Positions 1-6,031 of a stretch of 6,614 bases of DNA are shown here, piece after piece. The DNA is taken from contig JAYENR010000209.1 of the NCBI GenBank assembly GCA_034722175.1, positions 1-6,614 on the forward strand, read 5' to 3'. Numbering within the stretch: the first letter of the stretch is position 1; each line of letters starts with the position of its first letter. The DNA comes from Thiomicrorhabdus sp034722175 (GTDB lineage Bacteria > Pseudomonadota > Gammaproteobacteria > Thiomicrospirales > Thiomicrospiraceae). The notes under the pieces were generated by a model, which saw only the letters and a program-made list of their open reading frames with translations, did not search any database and had not been told where the DNA came from. Made by a program: the position numbers and the translations under genes.

Positions 1-1380
1 GCCGTAATAAACACGCTCCCCAGCATTGTGGGCTTCAGAGACACGAAGTGGATCCATATCCAATGCAATAAAAGGTTTATTTGCGTTATGAAGAAAGCGG
101 CTCACTGTCTGTCCTACACGGCCGAATCCACATAAGACAATATGATTAGACAGATAGGCATTATCTTCAGCAATCGTCTGTTCAATCTCTGTATGGCCTT
201 GAGTGTAGCTTTTCTTATGAATTGCCTTGGTGATTTTACCGTTAAATTTAACTAAGAATGGGGCAAAAGCCATACTGATGACTGCGGCAGTCAGCAGGAT
301 ATTACCTTCTTCACTTGGAAGAAGACTATAGGTAAAAGCTAAGGTCATTAGAACTAGACCAAATTCACCTACTTGAGCTAAAGAGAGGGCGGTACGAGTT
401 GCAACCCCGGCCTCTTTTTTAAACAGACGGGCGGAACCAAAGATAATCAAGAATTTTAGAATCATAATGGAGATGGTAATCGCGATCACAGTCCAGAAAT
501 GTTCAATCAATATATCCAGCGAGATTAACATTCCAACCGTAACAAAAAACAGGCCTAATAAAATATCTTGGAAAGGACGGATATCCGACTCTATTTGATG
601 ACGGTACTCGGTTTCACCTAGCATCATGCCCGCTAAAAATGCCCCTAGCGTCATAGAGAGTCCCATCTCTTCAGTCATGGCGGCTGCACTTAAAGCCACT
701 AGAAGCACGGTTAAGGTAAACAGTTCAGATGACTTTGCAGAGGCCACCTCATGGAATAGTGGGCGCAATAAATAACGACCAATAAAATGCATGATAACAA
801 CAATCAAAATCCCTTTTAAGAAGGCGATGGCAAGGGTTGTAGAGAGTGCATCACCGCCACCACCACTCATCGCTAATGCGGGAATTAAAATCAATAACGG
901 GATGGCCATAATGTCTTGGAAAATCAGAATTCCAACCGCAGCACGACCGTGACGAGATTGAATCTCGGACTGTTCGGTCAGCTGTTTAATAACGATTGCG
1001 GTAGAGGACAGGGCAAAGGCTGATGCCACAACAATACTGGTTGTTGTATCAAGCCCTATTAAGCTGCTAAGGCCGAAAAAAACCGCAAAGGTCGTTAATA
1101 CCTGAACACTTCCAAGTCCAAATACCAGTTTTCGCATCGCCATCATTTGTGATAAAGAGAATTCTAAACCGATGGAAAATAGCAGAAATACAATTCCGAG
1201 TTCGGCTAATAGAGTGATGTTCTCCTCTTTTTCAATAAAGGCAAAACCGAACGGACCAACAATAATCCCAACAATGATATAGCTCAGGATTGGAGGAAAG
1301 TGTAGACGACGAGATACGGAGACTATTATGACTGCCAATGCCAGAAGCAAAACAATTTGTAATAACAGATGTTCGTGCAC
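1..1380 (-). CDS. Kef-type K+/H+ antiporter (CPA2 family) with RCK domain, C-terminus cut by window edge
   Basis: This is an inner-membrane monovalent cation:proton antiporter of the KefB/KefC/YbaL type. The visible 460 codons are uninterrupted and leave the window at base 1. Residues about 1-385 are a polytopic membrane domain. It contains the QD pair of the ion-binding helix (GILIFQDI, Q155-D156) and the loop HQIESDIRPF (261-270), which resembles the KefC regulatory loop. From about 413 a TrkA-N/RCK nucleotide-binding domain starts: HIVLCGFGRVGQ gives the GxGxxG motif at 418-423, and an acidic strand end LDMDP follows at 440-444. The rest of the RCK domain is missing, as the family usually runs to 550-660 residues. 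The start is GTG at 1378-1380, with GAGG five bases upstream on the minus strand and an in-frame stop at 1396-1398, so no longer start is possible. It lies downstream of nadC in the same direction, 154 bases away. In the family, gating is by bound nucleotide or glutathione; which ligand acts here cannot be read. The membrane antiporter class is secure, the exact subfamily is not. Confidence 0.93.
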   Translation of the reverse strand, partial: MHEHLLLQIVLLLALAVIIVSVSRRLHFPPILSYIIVGIIVGPFGFAFIEKEENITLLAELGIVFLLFSIGLEFSLSQMMAMRKLVFGLGSVQVLTTFAVFFGLSSLIGLDTTTSIVVASAFALSSTAIVIKQLTEQSEIQSRHGRAAVGILIFQDIMAIPLLILIPALAMSGGGGDALSTTLAIAFLKGILIVVIMHFIGRYLLRPLFHEVASAKSSELFTLTVLLVALSAAAMTEEMGLSMTLGAFLAGMMLGETEYRHQIESDIRPFQDILLGLFFVTVGMLISLDILIEHFWTVIAITISIMILKFLIIFGSARLFKKEAGVATRTALSLAQVGEFGLVLMTLAFTYSLLPSEEGNILLTAAVISMAFAPFLVKFNGKITKAIHKKSYTQGHTEIEQTIAEDNAYLSNHIVLCGFGRVGQTVSRFLHNANKPFIALDMDPLRVSEAHNAGERVYYG

Positions 1381-1453
1381 AGTAACCTCGGTAGTTTAAC
1401 GTTATAAAATAAGGGGGAGTAAAGTGTTTGACTATAAATTCAATTAATAACAC

Positions 1454-1496
1454 CTACTCTAAAAGATTATGCTGTTTTTGCAAGGTTTTAGAGTAG
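1454..1496. repeat. 11-bp perfect inverted repeat in the nadC-kef spacer
   Basis: CTACTCTAAAA at 1454-1464 is matched exactly by TTTTAGAGTAG at 1486-1496, with a 21-base interval. A second short pair (TGC 1470-1472, GCA 1480-1482) could continue the hairpin. On the plus strand the right arm is followed by TTTT, but in the direction of both flanking genes (minus) no clean T-run follows the stem. It may be a weak terminator or attenuator after nadC, or a dyad operator for the antiporter gene. The repeat is certain; its function is not. Confidence 0.6.
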
Positions 1497-1534
1497 TTTT
1501 AATCGTAAAATTACGAAAAAATTGATTGCGGTAA

Positions 1535-2368
1535 TTAATGATTCACAAAACGCATTGAAAGGTCAATTGCTTGAATATGTTTGGTAATGGCACCGGTTGA
1601 AATGAAGTCGACACCTGTTTTCGCTAAATCAGCTAAATGATCAATTTCTACATTACCCGATACCTCTAATTTGGCTTTTCCATCGACCAGTTCAACCGCT
1701 TTATACATGTCTTCTATTGTGAAGTTATCCAGCATGATAATATCTGCACCAGCATCCACCGCTTGTTGCACTTCATTTAAGTTCTCAGTTTCAACTTCAA
1801 CTGTAATATCAGGGTGCAAGCTTTTGGCCGTGGATACTGCGTTATTGATTCCACCCGCTGCCATAATATGGTTCTCTTTGATTAAGATAGCATCGTATAA
1901 ACCAATACGATGATTGGTTCCGCCACCACATTTCACCGCATACTTTTGTGCCATTCTCAAATTTGGCAAGGTTTTACGAGTATCCAATAGTTTGGTGTTG
2001 GAACCTGCCAATTTTTTCATATAGTTAGCCGTAACAGTTGCAGTGGCAGACAGGGTTTGTAAAAAGTTTAATGCGGTTCTTTCGGCTGTCAGAATATTTC
2101 TGGCTGACCCTTTTAGAGTGCACAGTAATTGATCTGCTTCAACTTTCTGACCCTCTTCTACATTCCAGTGAATTTCTATTGCCGGGTCTACTTGGTGAAT
2201 GGTTTCATCAAACCAAGGGCGACCGCAGACAATCGCCGCTTCACGGCAAATGATGGTTGCTGTCGCTTGGTTTTCTGCAGGAATAAGTCCAGCGGTTAAA
2301 TCACCAGTTTGAATGTCTTCAGTTAATGCGTTTTTAACTGTTGTGTTTAACGTTTCAAAATAATTCAT
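1535..2368 (-). CDS. nadC: nicotinate-nucleotide pyrophosphorylase (quinolinate phosphoribosyltransferase, carboxylating)
   Basis: This cytoplasmic enzyme of de novo NAD synthesis converts quinolinate and PRPP to nicotinate mononucleotide, CO2 and pyrophosphate. From the ATG at 2366-2368 it has 277 residues, near the family norm. The N-terminal domain ends near ERTALNFLQ (96-104), whose arginine reaches the partner subunit's active site in the family dimer. The barrel domain carries the hallmark motifs: LDTRKTLP (128-135), KCGGGTNHRIGLYD (146-159), KENH (164-167), EVE (191-193), LDN (213-215), SGN (237-239) and STG (257-259). These supply the basic quinolinate pocket and the acidic, metal and phosphate contacts of the PRPP site, so it looks fully active. 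The frame opens further to GTG (2378-2380) and TTG (2381-2383), but GGTGA lies eight bases before the ATG, so the ATG is preferred. It is divergent from ampD, an arrangement also seen in E. coli. A consensus -10 lies about 40 bases upstream. Confidence 0.97.
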   Translation of the reverse strand: MNYFETLNTTVKNALTEDIQTGDLTAGLIPAENQATATIICREAAIVCGRPWFDETIHQVDPAIEIHWNVEEGQKVEADQLLCTLKGSARNILTAERTALNFLQTLSATATVTANYMKKLAGSNTKLLDTRKTLPNLRMAQKYAVKCGGGTNHRIGLYDAILIKENHIMAAGGINNAVSTAKSLHPDITVEVETENLNEVQQAVDAGADIIMLDNFTIEDMYKAVELVDGKAKLEVSGNVEIDHLADLAKTGVDFISTGAITKHIQAIDLSMRFVNH

Positions 2369-2409
2369 TCGCTGTGTCACCAAGGTTCATCTAGAATAAG
2401 AAGTCGCGT

Positions 2410-2440
2410 ATTATACAGTAGAGATCTTTGCACGAGTCAT
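2410..2440 (-). promoter_or_regulatory. candidate nadC promoter
   Basis: On the minus strand 2410-2415 reads TATAAT, a perfect -10. The best -35-like hexamer is ATGACT (2435-2440), but at 19 bases the spacing is longer than optimal. Transcription would begin near 2403, giving a leader of about 35 bases before the nadC ATG. The position and the -10 are good; the weak -35 suggests a modest or activator-dependent promoter. Confidence 0.5.
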
Positions 2441-2493
2441 GAGCGAAAGAAAAATGAGGAAAAATTTTATTGATTGAGACCTGAAATGCAGTT

Positions 2494-2507
2494 AATAGCT
2501 AGCTATT
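2494..2507. repeat. 14-bp perfect palindrome between nadC and ampD, overlapping TTGACA
   Basis: AATAGCTAGCTATT is its own reverse complement and sits in the middle of the 265-base nadC/ampD divergent region. Its right end shares bases with TTGACA (2506-2511), an exact plus-strand -35 hexamer, although no good -10 lies 16-18 bases downstream of it. The size and symmetry fit a dimeric regulator's operator. No specific regulator can be named from the sequence. Confidence 0.5.
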
Positions 2508-2633
2508 GACAAGTTTTAGAACGAAAAGCAGTGAAATTTTAACCGTTTTTAATCGTTTATGATTTCCTGAAAAGGTCTCAGTCATGATTTTACAATCGTA
2601 ATACTGCTTGATTATTGGCTTAGGAGAGGGTGA

Positions 2634-3175
2634 GTGTCATTTCAAATTAATACAGAAACAGGGTTGTGTAAGCAGGCAGATTTTATTGAAAGTCCTAATT
2701 TCGACAGCCGTCCAGGTAATGAACAACCGCAACTAATTGTGGTGCATGGTATCAGTTTGCCACCTAATCAATTTGGGGGGCAGGGTATTACCCAGCTATT
2801 TACAAATCAACTTGACCCAAATGAAGACCCTTATTTTGAAACCATTAAAGATTTAAGAGTGTCAGCTCACGCCTTGATTCGTCGCGACGGTGCATTACTG
2901 CAGTTTGTACCTTTTCATGAGCGTGCTTGGCATGCAGGGGNNNNNNNNNNGATTTTTCGATTGGCATTGAGTTGGAAGGTACTGATGACACTTGCTATAC
3001 GTCGATTCAATATGACGTATTATCTGAACTTATTCAAGGCTTGTGGCAAGCCTATCCAAGTTTGCATGAACGTCAAGTGGTAGGGCACTGTGATATTGCA
3101 CCGGGACGCAAAACGGATCCAGGTGAGTTTTTTCAGTGGCAATCGCTAAATCGTATGTTGGAAAATTCAGGTTAG
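2634..3175 (+). CDS. ampD: 1,6-anhydro-N-acetylmuramyl-L-alanine amidase AmpD, interrupted by an assembly gap
   Basis: AmpD is a cytoplasmic zinc amidase that removes the peptide from anhydro-muropeptides during cell-wall recycling. In species with AmpR/AmpC, loss of AmpD derepresses beta-lactamase. The start is GTG at 2634-2636, preceded by AGGAG at 2622-2626 with seven bases between. Family motifs run in order: VVHGISLPP with first zinc histidine H38, LRVSAHALIRRDG (74-86) and RAWHAG (97-102). After the gap come FSIGIELEG with the conserved glutamate, then GHCDIAPGRKTDP, which holds the second zinc histidine, the catalytic lysine and the zinc aspartate. The 5' part is read in one frame to 2940 and the 3' part in another from 2951, with ten N between. 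E. coli AmpD has 11 residues between HAG and DFSIGIE where this assembly has room for fewer than four. An 11-residue filling would restore one frame and give about 187 residues (E. coli 183). The gene is therefore very probably intact in the organism. It is divergent from nadC as in E. coli, but no ampE follows. Confidence 0.95.
2941..2950. other. run of ten N: scaffold gap inside ampD
   Basis: Ten undetermined bases interrupt the coding frame between the RAWHAG and DFSIGIE motifs of AmpD. Comparison with E. coli AmpD suggests about 32 real bases are missing. The ten N would then be a placeholder of arbitrary length and the apparent frameshift an artefact. Confidence 0.97.
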
Positions 3176-3306
3176 TAAGAGAACAGCGTTTTACACTCTT
3201 TGTCAATACCTGTGCGATCAATTCCTGCTTTAATAAGTAAATAATCAGTTGGTTTGTTAGGGGGAGGCGTCCAAAATAATATAGGCTTCATACCTATCAA
3301 AGACAT
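3172..3306 (-). CDS. possible 44-residue hypothetical protein in the ampD/Cache convergent spacer
   Basis: An open frame on the minus strand runs from ATG at 3304-3306 to TAA at 3172-3174, and its end overlaps the ampD stop codon. The peptide begins MSLIGMKPILFWTPPP and ends GIDKECKTLFSY. It has a proline-rich turn followed by a charged tail, with no signal peptide or membrane helix. A GTG at 3310-3312 is an alternative start, and an in-frame stop lies at 3328-3330. No Shine-Dalgarno sequence is visible before either start, and I recognise no family. It could be a short gene co-transcribed behind the Cache gene, the remnant of a degraded 3' domain, or chance. Chance remains the simplest reading at this length. 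Confidence 0.18.
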   Translation of the reverse strand: MSLIGMKPILFWTPPPNKPTDYLLIKAGIDRTGIDKECKTLFSY

Positions 3307-3344
3307 AAACACTGCATTTGTGACAGTTCATCTAGGTGGGCTGG

Positions 3345-5360
3345 TTAAAGCCCTGTGAAAACAAGGGCAATGACATCATTTTCATAGCCGTCTCCATTTT
3401 TATATTCACGGTATCCCTCGCTTACTTTATAACCAATCAGATATTTAGTGCTATTCCACACCCAGTCAATCGTGTCGTTTTCACCATTTTCTGCGGTTAG
3501 AATCTCATTGGGTAAGGCAAGGTTTTCTCCAACTAATATGTCTTCGTTTGTTGAAGAAATAATGCTGCCATTTCGGTCAATAAATAAACTAAATGTCGTT
3601 TTATTAATAGCGTCGTTGCTGTATTTAGGTTCCGTTTCCTTTAGCATCGCTTTAAACTCGGGTTTTGAATCAAAAACGATAGCAATCCCACCGACATTTT
3701 CATTATCGTTATGCCAACTTTTGATTGCAGCGTGATAAATATAGGTATGTTCATCGTGATAGAGTTCAGATAAATGGAAGTCCGAAACAACATAGGCTTG
3801 AGTGTCGTTTAAGCCTAAGCAACGTGATGTATCAGCTTTTCTGGGTATAACCGTATTGATTAAACCAGCTTCTTCTGGGTTTGAAACGGCCAGAATGGTT
3901 CCATCTTGATCATAAATTATGAGGTTAGTGTAAACCGTATACAGGTTGTTTATATAGGTCAAAATTTCAGTTAGGGTTTGAGTTTGTTTTGGGTTTAAAA
4001 CGTCAGTCGTATTGTGGTCAGTTAATATTTGACGAAATTGGCTATTTAGTGCCCACCAACGACAATCATTAGCCCGTTCGTAAAGGTTTCTGTCCATGAC
4101 CTCAACGGCCAAAGCCGCACTAAATGCCACTTTGGATTGAATGGTATCCAGTAAAACCTGATGGATATGCTGAATAAAGCGGGCAAAGATACTTTGTATT
4201 TCAATACTGATTTCATGGAATCTATCTAGGATAGGTAGAAACGATTTGACGTCTCGTTTCAAAGACATGATTTTTCCGTTTAGAATCACCGTTAGCAACA
4301 TGGTGCTAACACGAAGGTTGATTTGTTCTAAGTCTTTCAAGTAGAGTGGAGAATCCTTTGGAATCTCGATATTCAACACTCTTTGATTTCTGTTTTTCTT
4401 AAAGGCAACATCTCTTTCAATATCGATATGTCCGTACCAAGGTAAGCCGTAAAAGTCTTGGTAACCCATTGTTTTAGCGGAGAAAAACATAGATTTACCA
4501 GATTGACCCGTTTGGGTGGTGTTATCAGGGGTTTTTAACTGTTTTGTGAGTGGGAACTGCTTTTGATTGCTTGATGCGATGACTTCCCCAGTATCGTTTA
4601 GTAGCATTAAGTTAGAGTCACTTCCTTTATTTAAGGTTGCGAATATTCCTTCCATTTCTTGGTCAAAATTAAAACTTAAGCATAAAACGCCAACATTTTC
4701 ATATTGCCCTGGCTGGGTTTGACGAACCATTTTTTTAGCATAAATTAAGCTTTTGGTTTTATTTGGAAATAAATCTGAGTGACGGAACACCTCGATGTAA
4801 TCCTTATCTGTAATAAGTGCTTCACGTATAAGTGGGTCTGTGGAGTGTTGTACTGAATTAGATTGGTCAAGCTTGGCTTTGACGTTGCCAGAAGGCTCAA
4901 CAAGTAGAATATCATCATAGACGGAATATTTAGCTACATATTCTTGAATACGCTGAAAGATAAAGTTAGATTGCTCTTCGTCATTTTCCTTGTTGGCCAT
5001 GAATTCAACAAGATCATCATCGGTCGCTAAAAAGCCGACGTCCGCTGTTCGTTCAAATAAGTTTCGAATTAATATATCAATAGTGGTTTGTGCTTTTAGC
5101 ATAATCTCACTGTTTGCTTGGTTGATATAACGACTAACCAATTCATTAATCATAATATCCCGTAAGTTTTGAAACTCTTTTTGCGTTTCAACGATCGATT
5201 CTAAAAGTTGAGAGTCGATATTTTCATTATTGATTTTTCCAACCATGCCAACGGTTGACCACCAGATATCTTGAAGTTCAAGTTCTGAAATATAGGTTTT
5301 TACATCTGGTAGGTAGTGAATGAATGTTTTGTAGTCATCTTGTTGGCTTTGTTTGCTCAT
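3345..5360 (-). CDS. soluble tandem Cache-like sensory protein without output domain
   Basis: This 671-residue protein consists of two copies of the same module. In copy 1, a helical lead-in (about 22-98) leads to RNLFERTADVGFLATDDD (99-116), then VYDDILLVEPSGNV (147-160), ENVGVLCLSFNFD (221-233) and LMLLNDTGEVIASSN (251-265). In copy 2, a helical lead-in (about 345-423) leads to RNLYERANDCRWWALN (424-439), then VYTNLIIYDQDGTI (476-489), ENVGGIAIVFDSK (554-566) and FSLFIDRNGSIISSTN (590-605). The paired NG/SG/DG turns between strands and the long leading helix are typical of Cache/PAS-like ligand-sensing folds. Cache domains are usually extracytoplasmic, yet there is no signal peptide or membrane segment; the most hydrophobic stretch (352-365) is short and contains Asn and Lys. 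No methyl-accepting, kinase, GGDEF, EAL or CheW motif is present, and the protein ends at the last strand of copy 2 (IALVFTGL). I recall related gammaproteobacterial Cache proteins with a C-terminal CheW domain, but cannot verify this here. A role in chemotaxis-type signalling through a partner is inference. The start is ATG at 5358-5360 with only a weak ribosome site. Confidence 0.8.
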   Translation of the reverse strand: MSKQSQQDDYKTFIHYLPDVKTYISELELQDIWWSTVGMVGKINNENIDSQLLESIVETQKEFQNLRDIMINELVSRYINQANSEIMLKAQTTIDILIRNLFERTADVGFLATDDDLVEFMANKENDEEQSNFIFQRIQEYVAKYSVYDDILLVEPSGNVKAKLDQSNSVQHSTDPLIREALITDKDYIEVFRHSDLFPNKTKSLIYAKKMVRQTQPGQYENVGVLCLSFNFDQEMEGIFATLNKGSDSNLMLLNDTGEVIASSNQKQFPLTKQLKTPDNTTQTGQSGKSMFFSAKTMGYQDFYGLPWYGHIDIERDVAFKKNRNQRVLNIEIPKDSPLYLKDLEQINLRVSTMLLTVILNGKIMSLKRDVKSFLPILDRFHEISIEIQSIFARFIQHIHQVLLDTIQSKVAFSAALAVEVMDRNLYERANDCRWWALNSQFRQILTDHNTTDVLNPKQTQTLTEILTYINNLYTVYTNLIIYDQDGTILAVSNPEEAGLINTVIPRKADTSRCLGLNDTQAYVVSDFHLSELYHDEHTYIYHAAIKSWHNDNENVGGIAIVFDSKPEFKAMLKETEPKYSNDAINKTTFSLFIDRNGSIISSTNEDILVGENLALPNEILTAENGENDTIDWVWNSTKYLIGYKVSEGYREYKNGDGYENDVIALVFTGL

Positions 5361-5398
5361 GGTGCCGTCTTATTATTTTGTTGAAAACAGGTGTGGAA

Positions 5399-5416
5399 TA
5401 GCAAGTTCAGAACCAA
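5399..5416 (-). promoter_or_regulatory. candidate sigma-54 (-24/-12) promoter of the Cache gene
   Basis: The minus strand reads TTGGTTCTGAACTTGCTA, with GG (5413-5414) and GC (5401-5402) separated by exactly ten bases. The TTGG and TTGCT blocks match the sigma-54 consensus TTGGCACR-N4-TTGCW; the CAC block is poor, with only one base conserved. The start point would fall near 5389, about 30 bases before the ATG. Sigma-54 control would fit motility or nutrient-response genes. No enhancer-binding site was identified. Confidence 0.4.
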
Positions 5417-5426
5417 AATGGTATAA

Positions 5427-5455
5427 ATTATAAAAACCTTAATAAAAAAGTTGAA
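5427..5455 (-). promoter_or_regulatory. candidate sigma-70 promoter of the Cache gene
   Basis: TATAAT is read on the minus strand at 5427-5432, with TTCAAC (5450-5455) 17 bases upstream as a three-of-six -35 match. Transcripts would begin near 5420, roughly 60 bases before the ATG. The surrounding DNA is very AT-rich, so a chance -10 match is possible. This element and the sigma-54-like one may be alternatives. Confidence 0.35.
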
Positions 5456-5597
5456 ATTTTTCGTATAAAAAATAAGTAGGGTAGTAAAAAGATGTAGATT
5501 TCTTTCTGTAGGTAAGCTTTTCTGTGTTCAAAAAAGGGCATATAAATGGTCCAGTTTGGTGAGAAAACTAAACGGGTTGACGGATGTGTTTTGTCAA

Positions 5598-5819
5598 TTA
5601 GGCAATCCAACCCCGCTTTTTACCTGAAGGCTTATCGGCTTCTTTATCTGGTTTAGGTGAGAATTTTAGACAGTCTGCTCCAGAGGTTTCAAAAACCACC
5701 TGACTTGGCATGTTACGAGTTTTAAAGCCAAATGCCTTGCAACCACGTGGTTGGTTGGCATCCCAAGTGATATAAAAGTGACGGCATTTAAAGCAATCTA
5801 TTGAATTAGTTTTTTTCAT
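5598..5819 (-). CDS. small four-cysteine conserved-looking protein of unknown function
   Basis: This 73-residue soluble protein opens MKKTNSIDCFKCRHFYITWD. The cysteines are C9, C12, C27 and C50, spaced as CxxC-14-C-22-C, which could form a zinc-ribbon-like or iron-binding site. The core PRGCKAFGFKTRNMPS (24-39) and SGADCLKF (46-53) look like conserved signature stretches. The last 20 residues are a charged, lysine-rich tail (PKPDKEADKPSGKKRG) that is probably disordered. There is no signal peptide or membrane segment, so a cytoplasmic location is likely. Small proteins of this look occur in sulfur-oxidising proteobacteria, and I have a faint memory of them carrying an unsupported uracil-DNA glycosylase label. 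The sequence shows no glycosylase motif, so I do not adopt that name. The start ATG (5817-5819) has no clear Shine-Dalgarno sequence. The gene is divergent from the flavodoxin gene and 237 bases upstream of the Cache gene on the same strand. Confidence 0.75.
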   Translation of the reverse strand: MKKTNSIDCFKCRHFYITWDANQPRGCKAFGFKTRNMPSQVVFETSGADCLKFSPKPDKEADKPSGKKRGWIA

Positions 5820-5959
5820 GTGGTGCTATAAAATATAGTGAAGTTATTATTTTAATGGGTGTGCTATTATGCGCTGAATTTATTTTAAGCTTGTTTGATG
5901 AAAGTGTTTTTTTTAAAAACGAATTAAATTAGAATATAGTTACTTCTTTACGTAACATG

Positions 5960-5985
5960 ACTAAGATTTAATCAAATAGCTTAGT
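5960..5985. repeat. 6-bp inverted repeat upstream of flavodoxin
   Basis: ACTAAG (5960-5965) is matched by CTTAGT (5980-5985) across 14 bases, and GTTAC/GTAAC (5939-5943, 5952-5956) forms a second small dyad just upstream. Both lie within 95 bases of the flavodoxin start, in the 212-base region divergent from the four-cysteine gene. They could be regulator half-sites. No match to a Fur box is visible, and short dyads are common in AT-rich DNA. Confidence 0.25.
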
Positions 5986-6031
5986 AACCCTATTTTACAA
6001 AATTCAATTTTATTCTCAAAAGGATATATAC

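Noticed and set aside
1232..1453. 73-codon minus-strand frame overlapping the start of the antiporter gene
   Set aside because: It is an out-of-frame shadow: the true frame encodes the conserved first helices of the CPA2 antiporter from GTG at 1380.
2506..2534. TTGACA at 2506-2511 as a complete ampD promoter
   Set aside because: No acceptable -10 lies 16-18 bases downstream (CAGTGA at 17). TATGAT at 2558-2563 has no matching -35, so no promoter was called for ampD.
2927..3175. Separate 82-residue protein beginning just before the N run
   Set aside because: It is the C-terminal part of AmpD, displaced in frame by the arbitrary gap length. Its apparent ATG lies inside the upstream AmpD coding sequence.
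3338..3353. GGGCT/AGCCC hairpin around the stop codon of the Cache gene as a terminator
   Set aside because: The stem is only five pairs and no T-run follows on either strand, so a terminator call is not supported.
5428..5610. 60-codon open frame on the minus strand between the four-cysteine gene and the Cache gene
   Set aside because: No ribosome site, composition dominated by Phe, Leu and Ile from AT-rich DNA, overlaps the likely promoter elements, and no recognisable motif.
5855..5932. 25-codon plus-strand ORF upstream of flavodoxin beginning MGVLLCAEF
   Set aside because: No Shine-Dalgarno sequence before its ATG, and short AT-rich frames of this kind arise easily by chance; it also lies in the probable regulatory region.
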